Notes: generated from the letters alone by a model not told the origin. A stretch of DNA of 33,608 bases from Suillus spraguei (GCA_016800925.1 JABCPU010000637.1:1-33608); one strand, 5' to 3'; shown: positions 20,628 to 32,520, counted from the stretch's first letter. Numbers and translations: made by a program.

Positions 20628-22279
20628 TCTGTTCGAGGTGGATGGCGTTGAGCACAACTTGCTGGAGAGTTTATGGGTATCAGTTTCAGAGGTGCGTGTA
20701 CCGGGCCTTTTTGTGCTTCTCCACAGCCTCAACCTACTTTGTGTATCATTAGACGCCCAGAACACGAGGCCTGAAACCTATATTTGTGCAATATGCAAAC
20801 AATCAAGAGCCAGCTTTCCTTCGTTCATCGAGCTAGTCAACGATGACCATGCCTCCATTCGATTCCACCGCCCACTTCATTATCAACATACAATCAGGGA
20901 ATCGACACCAGTCCTGCTGGAAACTGGATCGCCGGCGAGTCTGCAGTGTGGAAAGCCTATGACACACCAGAAGCTGACAAACATACGTACTTCCCTGCCC
21001 GTTGCCCGGCCGTAATGGTGATCGTGATCAACAGCGATCCCTACAAGCTCTTGATTTCAAGCGTCGCACTGCGCCCTATTGCATTCATGTCTATGATCAG
21101 CGTAGAACCTAACACCATTCAGTTGCATAACGTGCTCTGCACGCTTACGTGGCTTGCATCCTTCAGTTGGTTCAATACGGAGGGCAATACAACAAGCAAC
21201 ATCTCTCTTGATTTATCGATGTTTGGCGTAACGGAAATATGTTACCTTAGATATGGGCTTCAGAGCACCCATGTATTTAGTGGAACAATTTGGTACGCCT
21301 GCCATTGCAAATGATCCAGTTGTAACTTGGCCCCGCTAAGTCACAAGGCAGCGGCCAAAGTGTGCAGTGTAGAATCCAGGAAATATGATGCAGGGTCACG
21401 CGGGGGTATACCCAGACCTGTGTGTAGAAGATGTAGGAGTTGTGTGGGTTCGCAGTGCAAAAATGCAGGAATGCAAATGTACATGCGGAAAGGTAGTCAA
21501 AGCGCAGGAATTCAATTTCAAATTTCAACCGGATCAACTTAGCATCAACGCTCTTCGTTTTATATTTATTGTGTATATCTCATCAATTTATACCAACTTC
21601 TATTTCAACTAATTGACACGTTTCACTTGCGTGCACCATGGTCCTCAAGTGTGTCACATCTCTGAAGAGCAAAGTGGAATATATAGCAGGCGTCGGTACT
21701 TACTGTACTTAGTGGTACTTGACACCAAAGATTCATGCGTATACGGAAATTGTCAATGAGATAAACAAGGAAGAGATGAGTCCAACGAAAGAGAGCAAAA
21801 GGTGTCCGTAAGTCACAAAAGAAACGAGCAGTCTAATATTTGTCAAGTACATCCGATTGAAAGGGAAAGCGTGCCCTCAAAAGAAACGGACAAAGTACCC
21901 CCAATACATTGACAAAACTAGGAATGCTAGTATGTAAAGAGAAAGTTCGGACACGACGAGGCAGGCGGTGACGGACCTTAGATGTGGAGTCTAATATGAC
22001 GCCATGGTGTGCTTGAAGAAAAATGCACATATTAGTACTTTTCAAACTCCATTTTGGAGAACCGCTATTAGCATTACACACCTAGTTGCTAGTACCCAAC
22101 TCAAATCTGACTGGACGGCCAGCCATCCAGATAACTATGGCACTGCCGCAAGTTCAATGACGACTATACGATGAATGGTTCACGTACAGCAAGTGCAGGA
22201 AGCTCAGTTGCAGTCTGCGGCGAATGCAACTTTCGTCTAGTATGTGCGCCACTAATCATTCATCTCTCTTGTCGACGTC
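20628..22279. other. Intergenic region, no gene seen
   Basis: This 1.65-kb stretch holds the promoter side of the WD40-TPR-HET gene and the 3' side of the MYND gene. Open frames up to 141 codons exist but show no family motif, no splice-consistent extension and no repeat pattern. I see no RNA gene. Confidence 0.6.
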
Positions 22280-24609
22280 CTAGGCCTCAACACCTACTAT
22301 ACGCAAGCATTCTGCAGCACCGATTGCGAGTGTAGGTGTAGGGTCCTTTTGGACAGTCTCCGAGTTAAATGTCGATTCATCTCCATCTTCAGTGCAACCC
22401 GTGAAGGCTTTGGTGCAGTAATCGAACAAAATACTGCGCGAGATAGGAAGTTCTTCAGTGAACTTAGACGGCGGCCACCCAAATGCTAATTGCAAAGCCG
22501 TCCGTGGGCTAAAGAGTGATCTCCTCCTAGCGCCCTCGATCGTAGTAATTATTGTCATCACAGGGAGTATACTGTTCCCTGTAAAGCCTGTCTGTCCTGA
22601 ATGATTCGCATCCAATTTGTATCTTGGAATTGTCCGATACATTGCCGAAGTGGCTGTATGCGATGTTTGATGGGGAGCACGGTCATGTCCAACTCGAGCA
22701 CCAAGGAGTGAACATCTGCAGGATTCTCTTCCTGAACTGCGGCCAATTTGCGTTGCAGAGCACGCTGTCCTGGCCACTTGTCATCATCGAACTCGGCTGC
22801 CTCAATCAATGCAATAAACGGCAGACTTGACCGAAGGTGCCTGTCAGCCTTGGCCATTCCTGCCACAACCATCAGCAAGGGTATACATATATATCGCTTC
22901 GCATACCGATGCCGGCCTTTAGGATATTGCAGTGCTTACGGTGGACAGTCGACCATGCTGCTCGTTGGCAAGACTTTGAGCAGTATTTCGTGGTCTGGCA
23001 TCCAGCGCACTGTTGAAGTCTGGTGCTCGCACTGGTGCACTATAAGAGGTATCAGCATGAAGCAAACTTGACATGGATAAATCCATACCCCGGGACCGCC
23101 ACAGGTTCGTTCATACTCTGGACGTGTACACGGCGTTAACGTAGAAAGAATCCTCCAACGTTGCGAAAGGATCTCTTTGAAGGTCAACAGCGAACCCCAC
23201 AATGTTGGATCGTGCATGGCATGAACATAAAGGCGCTGAGAATCGATATGTTGCATGGATATAGAGGCAATACGAACGACCCTATCATAGATTAGCGTCC
23301 CTCCCAACTGTTCAAAAATCCTAATGTCGTAATCCGACCACCTGGACTTGTGCAAGCGATTTTCCGAAGGGAACACACAGTTCCGTAGAAGGACCTCCAG
23401 AAGACGACATCGAAGGGCATGACAAGCACTTTCAATGGGGTTATTAGAACACGCCAGCACGAAGGAGATGTACTGATGTCCAATAGCCATGGTGGCCCGC
23501 TTTGTTATGGTCTTTTGACAGAAGCTCTCATTGGTGGGATCCAGGTTAGGCTCTGTACCCGGACGGGTTCCTATTCCGGCGAGTGTATTGAGAACTGTGC
23601 GTATGGAGGTATGTGTGAGAAAGAGTTCGCGAATGATAGGGTCCGCCTGGCTTGTAGCAAACATGAATATGAGCGTTTCCTTGCACGTCAATGAGAGAGT
23701 ATTCAAGGGACTAAGATCAAGGTCATGCTTGACCACGTCACGGTCCCTCTGAGCCGCTTCCTTTCCTGCAAAACGTAGGCATTTGAGAGCAGCCAAAACC
23801 ATAGGGGTTCTTCCTCCAGCGGCTTCGATGAGTGATGTCAAAGGCGGGAGAGGAGTGCTAGGAGACTCATAGTACACGCAGGAGGTGACTACATGGACCA
23901 TGAATGCGCGAAGCATGTTGAAGTCCTGACGCCAGTGGCGAAGATATGGATCAACAATGCAATCTTCGCGTTTGATGTCCGCTACCAAGTACCATAGTTC
24001 CATGATGATTCGCTCGATCTCTGGCGTTGTCCGATAGAGATGTGCGACAACACCAGGAAGCACGCTAGCCACATAGATAAACCGTATTGAGGTGCTGGCA
24101 GCTTCCTGCGAGGTTACACTATAGAACTTGTGTAGACATGCAACTGGGTCATCCCGCAGGACAAGGAAATTATGGTAGAAAAATTGAACCCATGCAGATA
24201 CCCCACTCCAATGCGAATGTATAGCGTCAGACAGCTTCTGACGAAATTGGGGTGCACCGCGTAATTCCCCTTGATTCTCTCCGCATAGGCTACTAATGCC
24301 CATGATGGACACCTTAGCGAGCATAATTGAATGTGCAGAATCTGAAGTGATCTCATGGGGGACGAGCCTTGAATGGAGATGAACGAAAAATAGAGGAATG
24401 AGAGCTTGAAAGTAAGGACGCAGATGGTCAGAGAACCCTTTAGAAGAGATAGAGCGGTTGAGCGATTTGAGGGACGTAAGCGACGATAATGATCCTCGTT
24501 CGATTTGTTTGACTTGATTCTAGGGCCACATAAGCACATCAATAATCACCAAGTATACGACCAATTTACTCACTTGCAGCCATGTTGGTAATGATTCCCA
24601 CTGTGACAT
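22280..24609 (-). CDS. MYND-type zinc-finger protein
   Basis: Five exons (24609-24574, 24519-23089, 23039-22907, 22859-22641, 22587-22280) give about 708 aa starting MSQWESLPTWLQ. The first 485 residues are a helical region without a named domain, of the kind seen before MYND fingers in many Agaricomycete proteins. The finger is made only after splicing intron 2 (23040-23088): CTSASTRLQQCAGC then KYCSKSCQ, W, VHRKHC (residues about 490-526), fitting C..C-x2-C-x5-C-x3-C-x8-H-x3-C. MYND fingers bind short proline-containing peptides and act as adaptors. The first Cys pair is unusual (C-GGPG-C). Introns are 54, 49, 47 and 53 nt; the last one (22588-22640) has the weakest support but is required for the frame. 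The cellular role is unknown. Confidence 0.8.
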
Positions 24610-24975
24610 GATAGGAGAGTTGGGGATAGGATACTGACGCACAGCCTTGAGGCCCTGGTGTACTTAAGAGGAGGCATCAAGAAGAATGGATGCCTCGAGG
24701 CTCCTGCGTGTTTCGCCTTGAGACGAATGATTGAGTTTCCAACTGCACTGCAGCCATGCATGAACCATCCGTAAAGCGCGCATAAGTGGGCAGCCGTGGC
24801 ACATGTCATCGGCTACTTTTTTTGGTGCTGTGCAATGTTGAAGCACGCATGAGTAACTAAGGGATAACCCAAAGTTGGGTACTTTGGGTGCTTCGATTTC
24901 TGGCCTTGCGGTCAGGCTTATCGACAATCACGTTGACACCCTCCTGCGTTCGAGTGTAAAAAAAGTATCCATAAA
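24610..24975. other. Intergenic region between MYND and PDI genes
   Basis: These 366 bp are the 3' side of the PDI gene and the upstream region of the MYND gene, both on the minus strand. No gene or distinctive site was seen. Confidence 0.6.
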
Positions 24976-27081
24976 TCAGTCTAGACGACCACCCTTGATA
25001 TACCTATGCCCAGACTGCAGATCTGTATCATCATCCAAAAGTTTCCTGATCGCCATGACGACCGCTGCCAAAAATCCAAGAATCACCACAACGGCCATGT
25101 ATGGATGGGCGATAATAAAACCCTCAGTACTTGAGAGACTTGAGTTGAAGGCCTTTGTGTATAGAGTTGTTAGCGAGGAGCTGATAATGACTTAGTAGTG
25201 ACCCATACCCGAAGAAGGCGCTCCAGCATATTCTCGGAGTGCTTGGAACGTATTTTATTGCCGTAGACTCCTTCAATAGTAGAGAATATGCTGACGGCAT
25301 TTAGCTGAATGGGCTGCCCAGTGGTGTCCATGTCCCAGTAGACCAGGCGCTATCCAATTATTAGCTATGATGCATGAAAAGAACAAGGATTACAATTTAC
25401 TTACATTATGATCAGCAACCACCACCTTCGGCTGGTCATTGACCTTCACACCGTACATACTTTTCATCCAACTCCCCCATTGATCAGCGTTCATCCACGT
25501 GAATACTACATCTTGTTTGCCAACATAACTCTTGCGAAGGCGCCACTTCTTTGCGATATCGTTCAACTTCGATGAAACATCGTTTTGGACGTCGTTGGGC
25601 GTGGCAGCAATCACAACAAGTGGGTTATGTGGAGCATTCATTACCTGTTGGAACACATCACGTGAGAGCTCGAGGGAGGTTGGGAGGCGGTTGGCAAAGA
25701 GCCAAGTGCTAAGTGTGTCAGAAATGGATGAGTTAAAGATTGAGGTGGGTTCCTTTGGGTCATTATCTTTGAATGCCAGGATGACCCAGGAATCTGTCGT
25801 TGGGATGTCGTAACGAGTGAAGAGTTCCTTGGAGGATGATACAAATACCGGGGGCGACCCGAGGAGTAATTGAGAGTCTTCAGCGACCTTACTCTAAAAC
25901 ATCGTCAGGGCCAAATAAGTCACACAACGCGGTGCACGTACGATGATATTTTCATTGGGTGAAGAAAGTAGGAGAACATACACAACAGGATTTCATGAAC
26001 AACGTTGTCAAGATCATGAGCACTTATGGGTTGCATGGTTCTGTAGCAGACATCAAAAAGCGCCCTATGAGCTTGAAAGAGTTTTCCTTACGGAGATGCT
26101 GCCTTGTCAGCAAAAGCCACAAGTGGCTCGTACTTTCTACTTCCTGAGTACTCTGTCTTTGCGCCGTGAGAATAGTAGAATAGCATAGGATAACCCGTAA
26201 CTCCTTGCTTCGAGCATAGCGACTTGAACTCATCACAATTGACTTCCGCAATATTGAGCTTGTGCTGCATGCGACGAGCAACCTGTACCCACACGGGAGC
26301 AAGTTTCTTGCAATGTCCACACCTAATAAACGGCTGTCAAAGCAAATTTTGGCCTATAATTGACGCAGCGTACCACGGCGCAAAGAACTTGACAAATGTA
26401 GGTGCTTGTGCCACAAAGTTGTCAAATGTCTCGCTAGTTAAGGATATCACATCTCCTGAAGGGTTGGATTCCGCTGGCGACGCCTGAACCATCGAATTCT
26501 CGTCTACAGGAACGATCTCGGCCGCCATTTCCTCCTGCTCAACCGCAGTAGAGGTTAACAAAGAAATTGAGGTAGGGTCAGCACGCGCAAGAAGGAAGTC
26601 TACAAGGATGTCGTAGTCGCGATCTTTAGTAAAGGTCTCCACAAACTGCCCGTTTCGGTAGAGGTTCATTTGAGGGTATCCTGTAACACCATTCTCGGTG
26701 CACAAGTCTTTCACGATTGAGAAGGTCTGTTAGTGACCCGGGAAATTTGGAGGGCTCGCTCACCTCCATTCAACGCGCAATTTACCTGCGCCAGATGGAT
26801 CCCTAGATGAGGTTTTCCCTCAAAATTGTCTACTACACGGTTCCATGTTGGTTCAAAGTTGCGACAATGCCGACAATATGGGGAAAAATGTTCGATGAAC
26901 CTACTCTCCTTGTTGAACAAAAATAAGGCGCTCTATAAGAAAAGGCACACCAAACACCATCTGCGATGGTCTGCTTGAAATCTTGAGGGGTCAGGACCTG
27001 TGAGCCTGCCGCGGGGGCAGCAGCGACTTGAAGTACGAACCATATTGTGAAAAATGACAATGGTAGCATAGTGAATCTCAT
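24976..27081 (-). CDS. Transmembrane protein disulfide isomerase with two thioredoxin domains
   Basis: Eight exons (27081-26951, 26900-26764, 26707-26374, 26322-26092, 26040-25942, 25893-25405, 25349-25209, 25152-24976) give about 579 aa. Residues 1-about 22 are a signal peptide (LPLSFFTIWFVLQVAAAPAA). The first thioredoxin domain has the active site YCRHC (Cys 53 and 56), the second the canonical WCGHC (Cys 202 and 205), made by splicing intron 3. Both keep the cis-Pro region (GVTGYPQM, GVTGYPML). A redox-inactive thioredoxin-like part follows, then a membrane span at about 539-556 (MAVVVILGFLAAVVMAI) and a short charged tail. It should oxidise or isomerise disulfides of secretory proteins in the ER membrane, like yeast Eps1 or animal TMX-type PDIs. 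Exon 5 appears one base short (A-run at 25991-25993), so there is either a frameshift or an alternative acceptor two bases downstream in intron 5. Confidence 0.85.
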
Positions 27082-27264
27082 GCCAGCATGGACGCCTACT
27101 AATAGTTGTCCTAAATCAAGAATGTGTGAGGCTTGGTGATGGTAGTTGAAAGTGAAGTCGTGGCGGGCGCTAAGTGCTTATGAATACTTATGATGGCAAT
27201 GCGAGATGAATAATAATCAGAAATCAGTATTAGGCTATTTGGTTCTTACTCACTAACATGATCG
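27082..27264. promoter_or_regulatory. Short divergent promoter between PDI and CGI121
   Basis: Only 183 bp separate the start codons of the PDI gene (minus) and CGI121 (plus), so both promoters must share this DNA. No clear TATA or CCAAT box was found. An out-of-frame ATG at 27258 precedes the CGI121 start by 7 nt. Confidence 0.6.
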
Positions 27265-28034
27265 ATGGAGACATACTACTACTCTCAGTTCAATCATGCG
27301 GTCGTTCATGTTGCTCTATTCGATAACGTGACAAACGCTGCCGCTATCAGGTCTCGTATTGTTCAGGCCGCTAGAAATCTTAGTGTCGATGGGAACACTG
27401 AGCGTGAAGCTGTCAACTTCGCCTTCATTGATGCACGGCTGGTAGGGACGTCAACTCCAGTCCTCATGTATTGTTACCGACTACGTGTCCCAGATATCAA
27501 GCACACTTCACCTTCAGACCGCAATTTACCAGGCGCTTTTGGCAGAGGCGCAGGGCCAACTTCGGACTAAAACTGTCCACTCAGAGATACTATGGACACT
27601 GAACCCCACCAATAATGTACGCGTAGCCACCTGCTCGATGACTGGTTTATTTCACTCATTAAAACATGGATTTAGATCACTGAGGCAATCCGACGATATG
27701 GGGTATCGGATGGGTTGACCGCCCTCATTGTTGTCCGCGTAGACGTCTCAAATAACTTCGATATACAGCGTTGCATGTGCGACATAATCCAAGGGTGTAT
27801 GGTTCCTTTTCAAGCTCTGAGCCAGATGACGGATTGGTCAATTATCAAAAAGGTGTGTAGCTGCCGCTGTAGCAACAGATCAATGCGATACCAAGAATCT
27901 CATCTTATTTCCAGCATTATAAATTGGACTTAGAGTCAGCCTTGAAAGAGGTACAAGGGAACATGGATCGAGAGCGATTCATCATCAACAATATTGTAGT
28001 AAGTTCGGTAGCAATGAAGAATGTCATGGCATGA
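27265..28034 (+). CDS. CGI121: EKC/KEOPS complex subunit CGI121
   Basis: Four exons (27265-27441, 27494-27616, 27676-27852, 27915-28034) encode 198 aa, the normal length for Cgi121. Key family blocks are seen: HVALFDNVTNAAAIR, AVNFAFIDARLISSTLHLQT, AIYQALLAEAQG, LRTKTVHSEILWTLNPTNN followed by ITEAIRRYGVSD, LIVVRVD, and the C-terminal FIINNIVVSSVAMKNVMA. All three introns (52, 59, 62 nt) are GT..AG and phase 0. Cgi121 binds the Bud32 kinase and the 3' end of tRNA in the KEOPS complex, which makes the t6A base at position 37 of ANN-decoding tRNAs and also affects telomeres in yeast. The Met at 27265 fits the family start. Confidence 0.95.
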
Positions 28035-28294
28035 ATTCGATTACTGGTGACATCCAGCAAGTCATCTATATCACCCTTATGCGCGATGATGTCAGGTTAT
28101 GATATCGTTATTTTGACACCCCATGACGAAGTATGATGGCTGACATGGCCAACGATGTAATAATGGTTGATAGTGGTTGACGATGCTAGCTGTATTGTCA
28201 GCCTCCAAATTCTGGTTGACATAAATGTGCGCCTCCGCATCTTTTGAATGCCCAGTATACTGTTTTCATCTTGTCATCATCTCATTGCTTTACC

Positions 28295-30663
28295 ATGGCC
28301 CCTACATCTACTGTCATGTTACTTTCCGCAGTGCATTCAACCACCGTCCTCTCAGGGCCTTTCGTCACTCCTTCGACCATCTCGCCCACTGGCACAACTG
28401 TCCTTACCTATGATCTTTGGAAAGGTGGCCTCGTGTGCTTTGCAGTCGCTATCGTTTCCGTGGTGGGATATTTCTACCGTCGTCGTCGCAAAGATACTAG
28501 TATATCCGAGCCCAAGGTGCCCGGCCTTGTACACCAGCCATTTTGCCCCGCAATGACTCAGTGCTTTGCTCACCGTCCGATACGCCATACGATACATCTC
28601 CGACCTACGATCGTTCAGCACTCCAGTTGGGAAGTAATCGACTGGCCAAGCATGTTGCCTCCACATGCGACGTTGACGTGGTATGTGTTGCTCTCAGCTC
28701 CAAATGAGGCTAACAATGCACGCTACCAGATCCCTGTGATCAAAACTACTACTGCGGTTACCAGCCAAATAACCGAGGATCAACTGCGTGTTGGCCAGTA
28801 TGGGGAGGTAGACGTTACAGAGGCAAACTACGATCGTGGGGTCAAGGTGTGTAATATAGTCTCGCGTCAACAACAACCATTTCATATTCTACCCGTAGCT
28901 TTCAGTCCCCAATATCGCTATAAACTGTTTTCGATGAGGACTTTGTCGGTCCCTTAGTGCGTAACCTGGCCTGTTTTTGACATCAGTGGCTGACCGTGGT
29001 ACTTATACAGCCTTTCCAGCGCGCTTTAGGGTTGTCCGACAAGGAAGAGGACGGACCCCGACATGAGGAATTTGACGACGAAGTATCAATTTACTCTTCA
29101 GAGTCGGCAGAAGTCACTCTTCATAATTCCTTGCTATCAGAGGCCGCCGAACCACACGTAGACGTCCCCGAAATCACTTGCGAGTATTACATGACTGTTG
29201 TTGCATGCGAGTTGTCTGCCCGATCGTACAACTTTGACATTTCAGTTGTCGGTACAACGCTTCGGGACGGCGCCTTCCTTACTCCACCGGGTTCCCTATC
29301 CTCTGCTTCAACCCTTCTTGCTAGACCACGTACCCCTGATGACCGCCGATATGGTCTTGTCGAAATGTCCGACTTAGCCAGTGCACTTGCGATTAAGCTC
29401 GATACTTCCTCGGATATCGTTTTCCAGGTATTCGACATACCTCCCGTCGTGCCCATTACCCGTCGCTATGGCCAAGTGAATTTCAGCAAGTACGCGAATG
29501 TTCTTAACGCGGAAAGTGACATCCCTTCGCGATGTCACCGTTCTCTTGCTGAAACGCATTTCTTCGGCGAACAGAAGGAGGATCATCAAGGTATCAACTC
29601 TCGCCTGATGGACGATCTTCTGCAGTCTATCGATGAGGAAATCGAATTCTACAATAGCCTCGGCTGTGATGAGGAGTGCGACGACGTCTCTGACGACACT
29701 TTTCCAGCGAGGAAACACACTTCTCCAACATGGGACTATTTGGACTTCCTCGAAGACGAGACTCGTTCTTTTTCCGTCCGAGAGGATGTCGACTTGTGTC
29801 TGGAGCTGAATAGCTGCAACGAGCAACTTTCTCCCACCCTCGACTGTTCATGCTCCCTAACCGATGAAAAGGACATCTTTCAAGATCTTTTCGAGGGGTC
29901 TGGGCTAAGCTCCGGTCCCAAACAGAGTAAGTACGGTGCCAACGACGAGCTCACATCGGACCTTCAGCAGCTCTCCACGGACGATTCGGAATCATATCTA
30001 GACCGTGTCTCTGATGCTACCTCAGATTCTGCGATCCTCAACCTTATCCGACTTCTCGACGAACAGACTGATATCCACCAACAGCCTGTCCATGACTCAA
30101 TCCCAGAAGTCAACAGCAATGGTTTCGACCTCGTTCGATTTGTCAATGAGGACTTACGGCTTTCCGCGGATGACAAGTATTCAATCGTCGACTTCGACCA
30201 CGACGACGATTGTGACGACGAGAGTTACCCCAAGTTTCTAGTGACCGCGTCCGACTCGAAGTCGTCATTGTGGGACACAGAAGATGAATCTGTTGATGAT
30301 TACGGCTCGACTCCTTCCCTGGCGTCCGTCTCGGATATAGACTCTGAAGATGGGGAAGTCATCATCGCTCCGATGACAGATCCCACTAGCACCTTTTTTC
30401 CTGGTTCCAACCACCGTCGCTCACCCGCTGGATGCTTCTTTGTCACCCCCACCACCCCGACTCAATCTGGTCACTTGATTGACGCACACTTGTGTATCGA
30501 TGTTGTTAATAGTGAGCCACGAACGCAGGATTTCATTGGACACTGTGTTCCGTTCACCGACGAACATTGGTCTGGGATCTCGACTCATGTCGGTCTCGCA
30601 TCTAAGGAATTCCCGCAGCTCGACCTCGACCTTCGATTTGGTGGCAATGCCATGACACCATAG
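28295..30663 (+). CDS. Unrecognised single-pass membrane protein with long acidic cytosolic tail
   Basis: The first exon starts at 28295 in a strong context (ACCATGG). It encodes a Ser/Thr-rich segment, a membrane span (GGLVCFAVAIVSVVGYFY, about residues 49-66) and RRRRK, suggesting N-outside topology. The second exon, open to 30663, is highly acidic and Ser-rich (EEFDDEVSIYSSES, FDHDDDCDDESYP, SVSDIDSEDGE). No ATG opens the second frame, so I join them: donor AAG/GTGTGT at 28846/28847 and acceptor ATACAG at 29010, with a CTGAC branch-like site at 28990; acceptors at 28986 and 29019 keep the same frame. The product would be about 734 aa. Without this intron, the first part would end at 28957. 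No family is recognised; the tail has many potential casein-kinase-type sites. Confidence 0.55.
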
Positions 30664-31019
30664 AGTCTTATATCGAGGATGAGGAGCCCTTTGGATCGAC
30701 ATGGCGATGCGTCAAGAGCACATTTCGATTGCTGGACTTCCACACGTCCACTGTCGACCTTCACCACCCAGTTTCAACTCTAACGCAACAAAACAAATTC
30801 CATTCTCTCATCTTTCCAACAGCAGATTTTCTCGAACTTGCACCCTATCGGTTTCTATTTGCATCTCTTCCGACTCAGTCTCGATATCATACAGAAAACG
30901 ACAAACTCCACTCTCGTTCTTTCTATCTCTTGATCTTCTTCTTTGATCTTTTCTCTTCATCTTCAACACTCCTGGATAACTTGGTGGTACTTCCATTCAT
31001 TTTTTTGATCTTGTCCGTT
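30664..31019. other. CT-rich non-coding stretch
   Basis: The plus strand is rich in C and T (TTCTTTCTATCTCTTGATC-like runs), as seen in fungal untranslated regions and promoters. It may be the 3' UTR of the gene ending at 30663 or the promoter of a plus-strand transcript to the right. No gene is supported. Confidence 0.5.
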
Positions 31020-32110
31020 ATTTTGCAGCAACACAAGATCCGTCTATCCCTAAATCTTGTAAGATCTCTAACTCATATCTCGTTTCCACTTCGCTCACTG
31101 TCCCTCCTGTTGTTTGCAGTATTCTATCATATTCCCTACGCCGCTTGCGTTATCACCCTTGTAAAGCTTTCCGAATTCTGCCTTTTTTCACCATGCTTAG
31201 CACCCTTTCGCGCTCTGGTTCCTGGCAGTTTATTCTTGCAGTCGTCAGTTCATTTTTCAGCACTCCAACGTATCCAAACACATCCTTGTGTCATCATCTT
31301 TGTAAAGATTTCTGGTTAATGCGCCTTCTGTGACTTACCCGGGTTTCTTATGCAGCTCCAATCACTTGCAGTTGGCAATTTCGTTTTGCAGCACGATCCA
31401 ACGCCATACCCTGCATCTTCGCGATATACTTGATTCCTCGCGTTTTCTGCCTTAGTTGTCCAAGGCCGCCCTTGCAGCCCTGGTTTGATTTGCAGTACGC
31501 AAACATGACAGGCTTCCCTTATAACGACAACATAGTGCGTAATTTTTCCGTGGCCTTGCGATAATCGCAAGGCTCCAGTGATTTCTGGTCATTGTTTCAG
31601 GCTCATCTCAATTCGCAGTTCAGTACCACATGATATCTCAGTCTACCCTTGCATTCCTTCTGTCATCCTTGCGTGGATTAAAATGCTCGCAGCTCTTTAC
31701 GAGCTTACAGCACTCTCTTACACCACCTTGGTTGGTTGTGGATACTTTCCTCCTCTTCCGCGTCACAGTTGAGCACTGCATGATGTTTTGGCTCACCCTT
31801 GCCTTCCGTCGCCTTGCAACAGCAAACTATCACGGTTCTTTACGAGCTTGCCACATTTTTCGCACTACTTTGGGTGGTCGTGGATGTATTCTTCCTCTTC
31901 TGCGTTGTAGTTCAGCACCACATGATACCTCAGCCCACCCTTGCCTTTCGTCGCCCTTGCATGATTTCAAACGCCCGTGGTCCCTATAAGCTCACGACAC
32001 TTTCTTACAACCACTGCGGCTAGTCACGGATATCATATTTCTCTCCGCGTGTGGCGCAGCTTGCCACCGCATGATACCTTGTTCCACCCTCGCTTTACGG
32101 TCCTCCCGTT
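31020..32110 (+). repeat. Diverged tandem array with a period of about 145 bp
   Basis: Four units are clear. Each starts with an AG-ending pyrimidine tract followed by TTxAGxACCxCATGAT, then ACCCTTGC, then TTTACGAGCT-like and TTACAxCAC blocks. The CATGAT cores lie at 31629, 31779, 31921 and 32070, so the spacings are 150, 142 and 149 bp. To the left, a second shared block (TTGTAAAGxTTTC) recurs at 31161 and 31302 (141 bp apart), suggesting the array reaches back to about 31020 in weaker form. No open frame is kept across units. The section 32111-32387 shows no clear unit. Confidence 0.7.
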
Positions 32111-32387
32111 GCTACCAGTATGCAGTAAACTGGCACGTTTCCTACACGTCAGGTGGATTATTCTTCGTAACCATCCATGGTCGCTCTTATTTCTGGGCGT
32201 TGATATATCCTCGGCCCACTTTGACTTGCGAGATTCACTATCACCGTCATTCCTCAACAATTGCTTCCCATGACATGGCATGTCTACTACCCTCATGGCG
32301 ACTTGCAGAATAGCAAGGTGCACACGGCCGGCCACCACAACCCTCCACGTTCCGTGGAAACTTCTGACGGCTTATTCCGACCACCGA

Positions 32388-32520
32388 GACCTTCACGACC
32401 TTTATGACTTTCACGACTTTTCACGACTTTTCACGCCTCATGACTTTCACGACTTTTCACGCCTTATGACTTTCACGACTTTCACGACCTTTTACGACTT
32501 CTCATGATCTTTCACGACCT
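32388..32520 (+). repeat. TTTCACGAC minisatellite
   Basis: About a dozen imperfect copies of a 9-12-bp unit (TTTCACGAC, with variants TTTTCACGCC and TTTATGAC) lie head to tail. A weaker trail (GATCTTCACGACTTG) occurs near 32540. Each unit carries CpG, so unlike the retrotransposons this repeat has kept its CpG sites. From 32555 to 32740 I see nothing else. Confidence 0.85.

Noticed and set aside
16284..20765. Three separate genes (HET, TPR, WD40) on the minus strand
   Set aside because: All nine introns between them have plausible splice sites and the summed exon lengths keep frame throughout, so a single gene explains the data better.
20590..21015. Open frame of 141 codons on the plus strand
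   Set aside because: It overlaps the start of the WD40-TPR-HET gene on the other strand and has no recognisable domain.
22588..22640. Plus-strand frame 22624-22830 opposite the MYND gene
   Set aside because: It is a shadow of exon 4 and the last intron of the MYND gene and lacks any motif.
28295..28957. Stand-alone 220-aa membrane protein ending at 28957
   Set aside because: Possible, but the next long frame has no ATG and a good donor and branch site with in-frame acceptors favour one spliced gene; kept as an alternative only.
30729..31319. Open frame of 196 codons on the plus strand
   Set aside because: Its composition simply follows the CT-rich DNA (Leu, Ser, Phe), it has no motif, and its second half overlaps the tandem array.
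31616..32520. CRISPR-like array
   Set aside because: Repeats are diverged and head to tail without unique spacers of fixed length, and the window is eukaryotic.
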